Of a stretch of 29,255 bases of DNA, positions 16,341 to 24,734 are shown piece after piece. This DNA comes from JACPLA01 sp035291905. GTDB lineage: Bacteria > Bacteroidota > Ignavibacteria > UBA10030. The position numbers were made by a program, and so were the translations under genes. The DNA is taken from contig DATDRF010000093.1 of assembly GCA_035291905.1 (NCBI GenBank), positions 1 through 29,255 on the forward strand. Direction: 5' to 3'. Position 1 is the first letter of the stretch. Every line of letters begins with the position of its first letter. A model generated the notes under the pieces. That model saw only the letters and a program-made list of their open reading frames with translations. It searched no databases and was not told the DNA's origin.

Positions 16341-17225
16341 ATGAAAACCCCCCTCATTTGGCTCTTCCTTCTCTTTTCTTTCGGTTGCTCTCCCGACAAG
16401 AATCAACCGTCGCAGGTGTCATATTCGGCCACAGACGATATGGCCAGGATTGTCTCTCTTCCAAAGGCCCCGAATCGCATCGTCTCTCTTGCCCCAAGTA
16501 TCACCGAAACGCTCTTCGCTCTCGGCCTGGACTCGGCGATCGTTGGAGTGACTGACTACTGCGACTTTCCCGCGGCAGCAAGCACCAAGAAAAGGATAGG
16601 GGGAATGACAAGTCCGGATTTCGAGGCGATTGTTGCTCTCCATCCAGACTTGATCGTGATGTCGACCGCCGGGAATACCAGAAAAGACTTTGAAACATTG
16701 ACATCCCTCGGCTTGATCGTCTTCGTTTCCAATCCTGCAACGATCGAGGACATCTATCGCTCAATCACAGCCCTCGGGCGTTTGTGTGGCCGTGAAGACC
16801 AGGGGGGTCTCATTGTCGGGCAGTTGCGGGCCAGGCAGGAGCTTGTCGCTCGCAAAGCCGGCGCGGCGCCGCTCCAAACCGTACTCCTCCTCTTCTCTCT
16901 GCGACCGGTCGTGTCGGCAGGAAAAGGAACCTTCGTCGATGAACTACTGACGCTGGGCAATCTCGCAAACGTGACGCACAATTCATCGACCTCCTATCCG
17001 CTTGTGAGCAGAGAAGAGGTCCTGTCGCTGCAACCCGATTGGATCATTGTCACCGACGAGCTTGTTCGGTCAATCGATGAGGTTGGCGCCGCGTACCCCG
17101 AGTGGAAAATGCTCAAGGCGGTTCGGGAGGGGAGGGTCGCATCAATCAGCGCAAGCCTCATCAGCCGCCCCGGGCCGAGGATCATCCAGGGACTCGATTC
17201 GCTCGTCAACGCAACACGCCGGTAA
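16341..17225 (+). CDS. btuF: BtuF-like periplasmic-binding lipoprotein (cobalamin/iron-complex ABC binding protein family)
   Basis: A 294-residue lipoprotein with signal MKTPLIWLFLLFSFGC (lipobox Cys16). A class III periplasmic-binding fold starts at APNRIVSLAPSITETLFALGL, followed by VGVTDYCDFPAAA...KKRIGGMTSPDFEAIVALHPDLIV and, in the second lobe, KGTFVDELLTLGNLAN. The D-Y-C-x-x-P-x-x-A segment is typical of BtuF-type cobalamin-binding proteins, but siderophore-binding relatives look similar. No permease or ATPase gene is adjacent, so it must work with components elsewhere. The frame starts six bases after a terminator T tract and has no visible ribosome-binding site or promoter. No B12 riboswitch was seen, nor is there room for one. 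Confidence 0.8.
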   Translation: MKTPLIWLFLLFSFGCSPDKNQPSQVSYSATDDMARIVSLPKAPNRIVSLAPSITETLFALGLDSAIVGVTDYCDFPAAASTKKRIGGMTSPDFEAIVALHPDLIVMSTAGNTRKDFETLTSLGLIVFVSNPATIEDIYRSITALGRLCGREDQGGLIVGQLRARQELVARKAGAAPLQTVLLLFSLRPVVSAGKGTFVDELLTLGNLANVTHNSSTSYPLVSREEVLSLQPDWIIVTDELVRSIDEVGAAYPEWKMLKAVREGRVASISASLISRPGPRIIQGLDSLVNATRR

Positions 17226-17227
17226 GC

Positions 17228-17258
17228 TTGCTTCTCTGAGCTGCATGGAATATATTTG
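17228..17258 (+). promoter_or_regulatory. Promoter of the deoxynucleoside kinase gene
   Basis: TTGCTT (17228-17233), 17 bases, TATATT (17251-17256) followed by TG. This fits both a standard -10 and the TAnnTTTG box known from Bacteroidetes. The predicted start is near 17263, about 22 bases before the ATG. It begins just after the btuF-like stop codon. Confidence 0.65.
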
Positions 17259-17284
17259 ATGCTCAATTTTCCATCACAAAGATT

Positions 17285-17926
17285 ATGGCATCGCAAGGAC
17301 CATTGTTCGTAGCTGTTGCTGGCAACATCGGGGCGGGAAAGTCGACCCTCACGCGGCTTCTCGCCAAGGAATTCAAGTGGAATCCCTATTTTGAATCCGT
17401 CGATGACAATCCCTATTTGCAGGATTTCTATGCAGACATGGAAAGATGGTCATTCCATCTTCAAATATACTTTCTGGCCAATCGGTTCAAATCGCACAAG
17501 AAAATGATTGAATCGGGGATGTCGGTGATTCAGGACCGGACTATCTATGAAGACGCCGAGATCTTTGCCAGGAACTTGTACGAGATCGGCAAAATGGATG
17601 ATCGGGACTACACCAACTACGTGTCACTGTTTCATGAAATGATGGAATACCTCAAGGCACCGGACCTGTTGATCTACCTGCAGGCCTCGGTGGACACGCT
17701 CGTGCGGCAGATTACTCAACGCGGGAGAGGGTACGAACAGAATATTCCGCGGGACTACTTGGAGCAGCTCAACAGGCATTACGAACATTGGATCGGAAGC
17801 TACAAACTGGGTCCGGTTCTCGTCATTCCAACCGACAACCTTGATTTCGTGGCAGTGAAAAGCGATTTTGACTCGATTGTGGCAAGGGTCAAGAGAGCCA
17901 TCCCTCAGCTGCAACTTTTCGAATAG
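17285..17926 (+). CDS. Deoxynucleoside kinase (deoxyadenosine/deoxyguanosine/deoxycytidine type)
   Basis: A 213-residue kinase of the dNK/dCK family with P-loop GNIGAGKST (13-21), the FESVDDNPYLQDFYAD substrate region (about 36-51) and the DRTIYEDAEIFA motif (from 84). A LID with RGRGYEQNIPRDYLEQLN follows. It phosphorylates deoxynucleosides for salvage into dNTPs. The precise substrate (dA, dG or dC) cannot be fixed from sequence. It has its own promoter and ends facing the ctp gene, with a shared hairpin between them. Confidence 0.92.
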   Translation: MASQGPLFVAVAGNIGAGKSTLTRLLAKEFKWNPYFESVDDNPYLQDFYADMERWSFHLQIYFLANRFKSHKKMIESGMSVIQDRTIYEDAEIFARNLYEIGKMDDRDYTNYVSLFHEMMEYLKAPDLLIYLQASVDTLVRQITQRGRGYEQNIPRDYLEQLNRHYEHWIGSYKLGPVLVIPTDNLDFVAVKSDFDSIVARVKRAIPQLQLFE

Positions 17927-17949
17927 CCCTTTCTTTCCGGCCCGGACCT

Positions 17950-17974
17950 AAAAAAACGGCATCTGAAGATGCCG
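17950..17974 (-). terminator. Terminator of the tmk-ctp operon (may serve both strands)
   Basis: A perfect 7-base stem CGGCATC/GATGCCG (17957-17963 and 17968-17974) with a TGAA loop. On the minus strand it is followed by seven T residues (A run 17950-17956), a good terminator 26 bases after the ctp stop. On the plus strand the tail is only CCCTTATT, a weaker end for the kinase gene. Confidence 0.8.
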
Positions 17975-18000
17975 CCCTTATTCCTGAATGCGCGTTTGAC

Positions 18001-19653
18001 TCAGTTCTTCCCCGACAGGATTGATTCATACCTGTTCTTGCGCGACAAAAGGGCAAGAGCTGTCTGAAGAGGCTTGTCGTCTTTGAACCCCGCTTCAATC
18101 CTCTCCCGCTCACCGCCAATCCTGCCGATCAACTCATCACGAATTGAACGCTTGATTTCGTCCCGATGGCGCTCGAAAACCCGGTGCTTTTCCTTCTCCA
18201 CCATCGTGGACAGTTTCTTCAGCTGATCAAAGAATTCTTTGCCGTAATTCCCTTTCCGTGCGGCCTCGCGAAGGTCTTCAAGTTTGGTTTCTCCCTCATC
18301 CTTGTATTCGAATCCTTTCTCTCGCACAAATGCCTCAAAATCATCAAGGACTTTGTCTGATACTTCATTCCGCTGCAGTTGCTTCTTTGCGGCAACAAAC
18401 CGAGTGGCAAACTTGAAGAACATCGCTTTACGGTAAAGCTCGGCAATCAACCGGGCGGGTTCTGGAGAGGGAATCACGGAATCGGGTTCAATTCCACCCC
18501 CTTCGTACACTTTTCTGTTGTGAACTGTCATAAAAACACGTTTGGAACTGTCGGGAATGACAACGCCGCGGCCGTCATCCGTCTTGTTGAAATAGTCAAT
18601 TTCCTGAATGCTTCGACCGCTCGGTGTGAAGTACCGACCCGTTGTCATTTTTAGCGAGGTCTGTTCGGAAAGTCGGGTGATAGTCTGCACCAGTCCCTTG
18701 CCGAATGTTCGAGATCCCACGATGATCCCGCGATCCAGGTCCTGAATGGCCCCTGCTACGATCTCGCTGGCGCTTGCACTCCCCCTGTCAACCAATACAG
18801 CAAGGGGAATGCCGGCCGCCATCGGTTTTTCCGTCGTGACGTAGCTTCGGTCGGAATCCTGCCGCCGACCTCTGGTTGTCACAACGAGGCTGCTCTCGGG
18901 AAGAAACTTCGAGGCGACATCCACAGCCATATCCAACAACCCCCCCGGATTGTCCCGGAGATCCAGAACAATTCCCTGAAGTTCTCCACCCGCCTTGAGA
19001 TTGCGGATGGCGAGACGTACATCGTCCCCCGCGGTTCTCGAAAACCGTTCGAGCTTGACGTACCCTATCCCCTTCTCCACATAGCCCGCATACGTCACAT
19101 TCCTCACTGCAATTTCTTCGCGAATCAAGACAAACTCCAGAGGGCCCGACTCCCCTTCGCGCTCGATCTTCATGCGCACCTCCGACCCGGGCGTGCCACG
19201 TACGAGTGATCTGACCGTATCGAAGGAATCTCCCGACAGGGATTTCCCATCGACCTCGAGAATCCGGTCGCCAACCCGGATTCCCTGTTTCGCAGCAGAG
19301 AAACCTTCAAGCAAGTTGACGACGGTGATGCTGCCATCGCGAAGACCGATCGTAATTCCTACGCCCCCGTATTTCCCGTTCGTCACCAGATCAATCTCAT
19401 CGCCTTCACGTTCCCCTATGTAGACGGTGTAAGGATCCAGCGTCTTAAGCATCCCGTCGATTCCGGCCCGCATGAATCGGTCCGGATCGATCTCATCAAC
19501 ATAGTTGGTGCTGATTTCCTTGTAGACCTTTCCAAACGTATCGATGCCGCGATAGATCTTGAGGTACAGGTCGTGATCGGAAACAACAATAAGCCCCAGA
19601 GCAAGGTACATCACGACAACGATCATCAAACCCCATCCCGCCATCCGCTTCAT
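18001..19653 (-). CDS. ctpA: Carboxyl-terminal processing protease (S41 family)
   Basis: A 550-residue periplasmic serine protease anchored by an N-terminal helix (about 5-24). A helical N-terminal region is followed by a PDZ domain (about 88-170, YGGVGITIG...GIRVGDRILEVDG) and the S41 core. The catalytic Ser296 sits in RGSASASEIVAGA and Lys319 in SRTFGKGLVQ, with LDLRDNPGG at about 230-238. The C-terminal 190 residues are charged and helical, as in Bacteroidota family members. Such proteases trim or degrade envelope proteins from their C-termini. It follows tmk by 10 bases in a two-gene operon. Confidence 0.94.
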   Translation of the reverse strand: MKRMAGWGLMIVVVMYLALGLIVVSDHDLYLKIYRGIDTFGKVYKEISTNYVDEIDPDRFMRAGIDGMLKTLDPYTVYIGEREGDEIDLVTNGKYGGVGITIGLRDGSITVVNLLEGFSAAKQGIRVGDRILEVDGKSLSGDSFDTVRSLVRGTPGSEVRMKIEREGESGPLEFVLIREEIAVRNVTYAGYVEKGIGYVKLERFSRTAGDDVRLAIRNLKAGGELQGIVLDLRDNPGGLLDMAVDVASKFLPESSLVVTTRGRRQDSDRSYVTTEKPMAAGIPLAVLVDRGSASASEIVAGAIQDLDRGIIVGSRTFGKGLVQTITRLSEQTSLKMTTGRYFTPSGRSIQEIDYFNKTDDGRGVVIPDSSKRVFMTVHNRKVYEGGGIEPDSVIPSPEPARLIAELYRKAMFFKFATRFVAAKKQLQRNEVSDKVLDDFEAFVREKGFEYKDEGETKLEDLREAARKGNYGKEFFDQLKKLSTMVEKEKHRVFERHRDEIKRSIRDELIGRIGGERERIEAGFKDDKPLQTALALLSRKNRYESILSGKN

Positions 19654-19663
19654 GAAATGCTCC

Positions 19664-20296
19664 TCACGTGTGAAAAGATGACGCCTCTTTCAGGCGCTTT
19701 GCAATAAGATTCCAGATTTCCTCGTGGACTTCGGTGACGTCCCTCTCTCCGTTGATCAGCGCGAACCGTTGTTCGGCTTCAGCTATGCTGAGGTACCCCG
19801 CCCGAACCCGCTCGTAGAACTTCCTGTTGTTGGACTCCATACGGTCTTTTCGGGCCCCCGACGTTTTCATGCGCCGTTCAATTTCGTCCGGACGAACATC
19901 CAGGTAGATCGTTAGGTCGGGAACGAGCCCAAACGTCGCCGTTGTGTTGATGGCCCGAACGGCCTCGAGGTCTATGCCGCGCCCCCACCCCTGATACGCG
20001 GTCGTCGAATCATAGAACCGGTCACAGATCACAACGGTTCCCACCGCGAGTGCGGGCCGAATGACTTCGGAAACCAGTTGCGCCCTGCTGGCTGAAAAGA
20101 GCATCAGCTCGCTGATTTCTGTCATCTCCTTGGATTTTCTGTCCAGGAGGATTGAACGTATCTTTTCTCCGATTTCCGTTCCCCCCGGCTCGCGGACAAG
20201 GAGAACCGATCGGCCCTCGCGCTTAAGCCGGTCAACCGCGCGATTGACCTGGGTGGACTTGCCTGAATAATCGAGACCTTCGAACGTGATAAACAT
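19664..20296 (-). CDS. tmk: Thymidylate kinase
   Basis: A 210-residue dTMP kinase with P-loop GLDYSGKST (7-15), the VREPGGTEIGEKIRSILL dTMP-binding segment, and CDRFYDSTTAYQGWGRG. It phosphorylates dTMP to dTDP, an essential step of dTTP synthesis. The P-loop has Tyr-Ser where many have Gly-Ala or Gly-Ser, which is tolerated. It is the first gene of the operon with ctpA, reading from the promoter at 20327-20355. Confidence 0.95.
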   Translation of the reverse strand: MFITFEGLDYSGKSTQVNRAVDRLKREGRSVLLVREPGGTEIGEKIRSILLDRKSKEMTEISELMLFSASRAQLVSEVIRPALAVGTVVICDRFYDSTTAYQGWGRGIDLEAVRAINTTATFGLVPDLTIYLDVRPDEIERRMKTSGARKDRMESNNRKFYERVRAGYLSIAEAEQRFALINGERDVTEVHEEIWNLIAKRLKEASSFHT

Positions 20297-20326
20297 GGGG
20301 ATTGGCGTTTGGCGAACGTTTCAGTC

Positions 20327-20355
20327 AAAGTAACCAAAAGTGGATTTTGATGCAA
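20327..20355 (-). promoter_or_regulatory. Promoter of tmk-ctpA
   Basis: On the minus strand TTGCAT (20350-20355), 17 bases, TACTTT (20327-20332) followed by G. The predicted start is near 20320, about 24 bases ahead of the tmk ATG. It diverges from an almost identically built promoter for the ECF sigma gene 19 bases away. Confidence 0.6.
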
Positions 20356-20373
20356 ACCGGATCGCATCACGCG

Positions 20374-20402
20374 TTGCGGGTCTCTGATTTTTTCGCTACT
20401 TT
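20374..20402 (+). promoter_or_regulatory. Promoter of the ECF sigma factor gene
   Basis: TTGCGG (20374-20379), 17 bases, TACTTT (20397-20402) followed by G. The predicted start is near 20409, about 48 bases ahead of the ATG. It shares the TACTTTG -10 with the tmk promoter. ECF-type -35 motifs such as GGAAC were not seen here, so there is no sign of autoregulation. Confidence 0.55.
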
Positions 20403-20456
20403 GATGTTTGCCGGTTTTACTGTGACGATTCTTCATCGAGGTTCAGACACATCAGG

Positions 20457-21122
20457 ATGCCGTCAAAAAAAAGGAAACATACCCCGCCTTCCGGACGACC
20501 CTCCACCCCCCATTCTCCTGACAAAGCAGAGCAGCGCCGCTTCGAATCACGCAACGAAGACATGTCGCTGATTCAGGAAGCCCTCGCGGGCGACCAGAAT
20601 TCCTTCTCCCGGCTCCGACAGAAGTATCACGACGCCATTTTCAACCTCATCTACCGAATGATTCGTGAAAAAGACGAAGTCAAGGATCTTACCCAGGAGG
20701 CGTTCATCAAGGCGTTCGGTTCGCTGCCATCGTTCAACAACGAGTATGCGTTTTCCACCTGGCTCTACAAGATCGCCACAAACAACTGCATTGATTACAT
20801 CCGCCGCAAGAAGCTCCAGACCTTTTCTATCGACAAGCCCATCGAGTCTAAGGAAAGCGATTTCAGTTTCGAGCTCCCTGATTCCACGTATGAGCCCGAC
20901 AAGGAAATGATCTCGTCGCAACGGAAGAAACTTCTCGAAGACGCCATTAACTCCCTTCCTCCGAAGTATCGGCAGGTCATTGTCATGCGCCACCAGGAAG
21001 AGCTAGAATATCAGGAAATTGCCCAGATTTTGAAGCTTCCGTTGGGGACAGTCAAGGCCCACATTTTCAGGGCCAGGGAAATGCTCTATAAATACCTGCG
21101 TGACAAACTCCGAAATTACTAG
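20457..21122 (+). CDS. ECF-subfamily RNA polymerase sigma factor
   Basis: A 221-residue sigma factor. Region 2 (about 45-115) has EVKDLTQEAFIKAFGSLPSF and FSTWLYKIATNNCIDYIRRKK. Region 4 (about 165-215) has LPPKYRQVIVMRHQEELEYQEIAQILKLPLGTVKAHIFRARE, a complete helix-turn-helix. The first 35 residues are a basic, proline-rich extension absent from most ECF factors; an ATG at 20562 (MSLIQEALAGDQ) would remove it. The next gene encodes an exported protein, not a recognisable anti-sigma factor, so how this sigma is held inactive is unknown. The two genes are probably one operon. Confidence 0.93.
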   Translation: MPSKKRKHTPPSGRPSTPHSPDKAEQRRFESRNEDMSLIQEALAGDQNSFSRLRQKYHDAIFNLIYRMIREKDEVKDLTQEAFIKAFGSLPSFNNEYAFSTWLYKIATNNCIDYIRRKKLQTFSIDKPIESKESDFSFELPDSTYEPDKEMISSQRKKLLEDAINSLPPKYRQVIVMRHQEELEYQEIAQILKLPLGTVKAHIFRAREMLYKYLRDKLRNY

Positions 21123-21138
21123 CCCAACCCTGCAACTC

Positions 21139-21168
21139 CCGGCTCAAAAAACCGTAAAAATAAGCCGG
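21139..21168 (+). promoter_or_regulatory. Hairpin ending one base before the toast-rack gene start codon
   Basis: CCGGCT (21139-21144) and AGCCGG (21163-21168) form a six-base stem around an A-rich 18-base loop. The ATG is at 21170. The region where a ribosome would bind lies inside the structure. It could lower translation or be a remnant of a terminator; the stem is short. Confidence 0.4.
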
Positions 21169-21169
21169 A

Positions 21170-22054
21170 ATGATACTATCCATTTACAAGCATAGTCGTC
21201 TCATTGGCCTCTCGCTTCCCTTGGTGGCGCTGTACCTGCCGCTTTTTAGCCAGGGTACGCTCCATAAGGAAATCAGCCGGGGCTCCGAGAAAGAGCTCAA
21301 CGTCACGATCGATGTCTCGTTCGGGAAAGTCCTTATTTCACGGGGCGAGGCCTCGAAAGTCGTCATTGCCGACGTCAGAGCTCCGCGTGAGGCGGACCCG
21401 GATGAGTTCCAAATCGATTATCGCGTTCGAAATGGCAGGGGTGAACTTGTCATCCGCTCAAAAGAGCGAAGAGGTTTTTGGAAGACCCGCGATGATGACG
21501 ATGATGAGGAAGATCGGGAATGGAATCTCAAGTTTACCGATGCGATCCCCATTACATTCAAGATTGAACTGGGGGCCGGGAAAGGCGAGCTTGATCTCTC
21601 GGGCCTTCGAATCCGGAACATGAAGGTTTCTTCCGGCGCGAGTGCGGTCGACATGTTTTGCGACAGGCCCAACTCCATTGACGCGGAGACCATCGTCATT
21701 GAATCGGGCGTCAGCAAATTCACGGCGACGAATCTTATAAACATGAACTTCCGAAAACTGAAATTCAGCGGAGGAGTGGGGGCCTACAGGCTCGATTTCG
21801 GCGGAAAACTGCGACAGGATGCAGACGCAAAGATTGAGGTGGGACTCGGCGCTGTGACCGTCACCCTTCCCAAGGATCTCCAGGCGCGTGTGATGTACAG
21901 CGATAGCTGGTTTTCAAGTTTTGATCTTGACGGCGATTTCAGCCATCGAAGGAACGGCGTCTACGAGACAACGGGATACAATTCAAATACCCCCACCATT
22001 TCGATTCAAATAGAATCCGGCCTCGGAAGCGTCAAAGTACGCCGACGCGACTAG
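21170..22054 (+). CDS. Exported toast-rack-like / DUF4097-like protein
   Basis: A 294-residue protein with a signal peptide (about 1-28, ...LSLPLVALYLPLFSQG). The body is a right-handed stack of beta repeats, with regular strands such as LNVTIDVSFGKVLISRGE, KIELGAGKGELDLSGLRIRNMKVSSGASAVDMF and AKIEVGLGAVTVTLP. This matches the toast-rack/adhesin-like families found beside ECF sigma factors and LiaF-type envelope sensors. An acidic run (DDDDDEED, 108-115) interrupts the repeats and may be a surface loop or metal site. It starts 47 bases after the sigma gene. The function is not known; a role in envelope stress sensing is a guess from context. Confidence 0.75.
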   Translation: MILSIYKHSRLIGLSLPLVALYLPLFSQGTLHKEISRGSEKELNVTIDVSFGKVLISRGEASKVVIADVRAPREADPDEFQIDYRVRNGRGELVIRSKERRGFWKTRDDDDDEEDREWNLKFTDAIPITFKIELGAGKGELDLSGLRIRNMKVSSGASAVDMFCDRPNSIDAETIVIESGVSKFTATNLINMNFRKLKFSGGVGAYRLDFGGKLRQDADAKIEVGLGAVTVTLPKDLQARVMYSDSWFSSFDLDGDFSHRRNGVYETTGYNSNTPTISIQIESGLGSVKVRRRD

Positions 22055-22066
22055 CCTCCCCCAGCT

Positions 22067-24682
22067 TCAACCAATCCCGTAGTGAAAGAACTGTCCCCAT
22101 GAGAAGGGGTGATTCACCTCTTGCGTTTGAATGAGGTTCAGAATTGCCTGCCGATAAGCGTCTCCGGGAGCCAGCCCGTTCGAGAGATGTGTATAGAAGA
22201 ATTCGCTAAAGAATTTCGTTGCCTTCCTTTCCGAACTCCAGGCATTATAGAACACATCGGAGGTTCCGTTCAACCTGAGCAGATACGCGTGCAGGGGTGT
22301 AAGACCTACTCCCTGGCCCAACGTGTTTGAAAGAACCATGACCGGAAAGGCAGGCAGGGACGTGAGCCGTTCAAACGGGATCTCGATTGATTCTTCAATG
22401 GTCGTGCCGTCCGAAAGAGCAATCGATCCGAAGGGCTCGTTTCCAGGATTGTTTTCGAACTCCGATGAAATCTGAGCGACTTCCTGCCTTGCGGATTTCA
22501 GATTCTCCCATGTCGCTTCGAACCCTATCTGAACCACTGCCTCCCTGAAAAAGCTCCTTATGTCCCTGAGTTCGTAGTCTACCGACCAGTTCTTTCCGGT
22601 GGGGTTCCCCAACGCCACCACATTCCTTATCCGGGTCGCACCCGCTGTCCTGAATTTCAGGGTCGAAAACGATGCCAGGTAATCCACACTGGTGAGCTCA
22701 ATGAGATAATTGATCACCCCGTTCTTATTTTCGCGCTCGATGGTCTGAAATGGGAAATTCTCAAACTCCTTTCCGGCAATGATCACGAGACTGCGATCCA
22801 GCATCCCATCGATCGGGCGGATTAGAACATCATAGAGTTGAGTCGATAGCGTGGCAAACCGGGTCATCGCGGGAAGGCTTGCCTCTCCGGATGATCCTGC
22901 AAAGACGTTTGGATCCTTCAGAAGCCTCTTGTATTCGTCGACCATCCCCAGCAATCGCTCGCTCCCCACAGCAGCGTTGTGCACAGAGAACGAGGTGCGC
23001 GAAAGGACGAAGATGTACAAATAGTCCTGCGCCGGCAGATAAGTGATGACAATGCTCCCGCGCGGTATGAGCGGCTGTAATTCGTCGACGCGCACCAAAT
23101 CGACCGTGCCCGTCAGAGGTCCATAGTTCGGATATGTCTGCGAAATCCGGTCGGACATCTTCTTCAGGTTTTCTCGCATTCTCGTTATCTGCAGTCGAAG
23201 CTGGTTGACAACCTGCGGATTTGCCTGCCTCCGGGCTGCCATGCTTGAAAGTTCCAGCTGCTGGAGCTTGTATTCTTTGTTCTGTGAACGGAACTCGGAC
23301 ATCTCATTTTGAAGAGCGATATTCCGAATCGACACATCAGCTTCAACAATCATGTTCGATACAGCCCGCGACCTGCCGCGGTCGAGATAGCGAAGGGCAT
23401 CCTCAGAGCGGCGCAACTGCAGAAGCACAACGGCCAGGCGACGATACCATTCCTCGTGGCTCTGTTCGATTCCGAGTTCTCGCTGATAGGAAAGATGCAC
23501 TTCCGTGTCCAGGTATTCCGCAGTCCTCTCCTCGTCAAGGTCTATCGCTCTTTGGTACGCCTCCCGGGCTTCCGCAAGCCGGCCTACATTCTGATACAGG
23601 GTGCCAATCTGCACATACGAATAGGCCTCACCCGTCTTGTGGCCACAATCCTGAAAGCGTTGAGCAATTTGTTCATAAGTTTGGACCCTCTTCTCAAGCT
23701 GAAAATCTCTCTGCGAAGCGGGAATCTGGCTTTCAGTGGTGCGCGCAATGAAGAGGTAGAGATACGACTCGCTGATCCTATCGCCGGCCTCCCGCGCAAT
23801 CGCCACTGCCTCGTTGAAGAATCTCTTCGCATCCTCCCACCGACTGCTCTCGTAGTAGACAGTGCCGATCGAGAAGAGAAGCAGGGCTTCATACTCCTTT
23901 GCGGTCTTTCTGGCCCGAAGGCTGTTGGCCCCGTCACGGAAGTATCGAAGAGCGGTATTCCCCTCATTCATAGCCCGATAGACAATCCCGAGATCCAGGT
24001 GCAGCCGGGCATCGGAAATGAGGTCGTCGGAGTCGAGGGAATGTTGTGCCTGGGTAAATGAATTCAGCGCTTCACCGTACCTGCGCTGCTGAAAGTAAGT
24101 CTCCCCGATTCCCATCAGCGCAAGAGCAGTACTCGGATCGTCATTGACCGACCGATAGTAGTTCAGCGAGGTTTCATACGACCGCTGCGCAAGGTCCCAC
24201 CTGCTGAGACGATAATAAACGCCGGCCTTTAGCATCTCGGCGAGGAATATCGAGGGTTTGTCGTCGAACGCGGCACTGAGGGAGTACGACGACTCATAGT
24301 GGTCGAGCGCCCGTTCGTACTCTCCCATGGCTTTTTGAATGTCCCCCTGCTGAAGGTGAACGCGGGCCTGGCCCCGGAAATCGTTTGCCGAAGTGCTCTG
24401 TTCAAATGCAGTCTGGGCCTGTTCGAGAGCTGTGCGAAATTGACCCTGGGCAAGACCGATTTCGGACAGAACAAGATGGGCTTCAGCAGCCTTTGCGTAG
24501 TCCTTGGCCTGTTCGTAGAGAGAAATAGCCTGTGTGAGAAATACTTCCGACTGCTGGTAATCGCCTTCTTCGAACAGCGTGACCCCGCGCTCGAGCATGT
24601 CCGAAGCCATGTTAAGCGGACTCTGATCGATATCGCAAGCGCTAAGGAAGACGAGAGAGAGAAAGAGGAGGAGTTGTTTCAC
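22067..24682 (-). CDS. TPR-repeat lipoprotein with a degenerate CHAT domain
   Basis: An 871-residue protein from a GTG at 24682. The signal VKQLLLFLSLVFLSAC gives a lipobox Cys16. About ten TPR units fill 33-433, followed by a coiled coil (about 456-518) and a CHAT (caspase-like) domain (about 528-871). The CHAT core is recognisable in LVIIAGKEFENFPFQTI, YLIELTSVDYLASFSTLKF and VVALGNP, and in the C-terminal HPFSWGQFFHYG. The catalytic His motif segment (usually ATHG) is missing, and LSAC-TG is replaced by LSNTLGQG, so it is probably not a protease. An ATG at 24763 would place a terminator hairpin inside the gene, so it is rejected as the start. Likely a surface or periplasmic scaffold. Confidence 0.85.
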   Translation of the reverse strand: MKQLLLFLSLVFLSACDIDQSPLNMASDMLERGVTLFEEGDYQQSEVFLTQAISLYEQAKDYAKAAEAHLVLSEIGLAQGQFRTALEQAQTAFEQSTSANDFRGQARVHLQQGDIQKAMGEYERALDHYESSYSLSAAFDDKPSIFLAEMLKAGVYYRLSRWDLAQRSYETSLNYYRSVNDDPSTALALMGIGETYFQQRRYGEALNSFTQAQHSLDSDDLISDARLHLDLGIVYRAMNEGNTALRYFRDGANSLRARKTAKEYEALLLFSIGTVYYESSRWEDAKRFFNEAVAIAREAGDRISESYLYLFIARTTESQIPASQRDFQLEKRVQTYEQIAQRFQDCGHKTGEAYSYVQIGTLYQNVGRLAEAREAYQRAIDLDEERTAEYLDTEVHLSYQRELGIEQSHEEWYRRLAVVLLQLRRSEDALRYLDRGRSRAVSNMIVEADVSIRNIALQNEMSEFRSQNKEYKLQQLELSSMAARRQANPQVVNQLRLQITRMRENLKKMSDRISQTYPNYGPLTGTVDLVRVDELQPLIPRGSIVITYLPAQDYLYIFVLSRTSFSVHNAAVGSERLLGMVDEYKRLLKDPNVFAGSSGEASLPAMTRFATLSTQLYDVLIRPIDGMLDRSLVIIAGKEFENFPFQTIERENKNGVINYLIELTSVDYLASFSTLKFRTAGATRIRNVVALGNPTGKNWSVDYELRDIRSFFREAVVQIGFEATWENLKSARQEVAQISSEFENNPGNEPFGSIALSDGTTIEESIEIPFERLTSLPAFPVMVLSNTLGQGVGLTPLHAYLLRLNGTSDVFYNAWSSERKATKFFSEFFYTHLSNGLAPGDAYRQAILNLIQTQEVNHPFSWGQFFHYGIG

Positions 24683-24703
24683 TCTTGTGCGTTGGGAAGT
24701 GGA

Positions 24704-24734
24704 TAAAAAAACCCGTGGCGTTTTCGCCACGGGT
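24704..24734 (-). terminator. Strong terminator after the DUF6588-like gene
   Basis: A perfect 10-base stem ACCCGTGGCG / CGCCACGGGT (24711-24720 and 24725-24734) with a four-base loop. On the minus strand it is followed by a run of seven T residues. It ends the rlmN-to-DUF6588 transcript and overlaps the start point of the CHAT-gene promoter. Confidence 0.92.

Noticed and set aside
22055..22066. Shared terminator between the converging toast-rack and CHAT genes
   Set aside because: The 12-base gap and nearby sequence contain no convincing stem with a T run.
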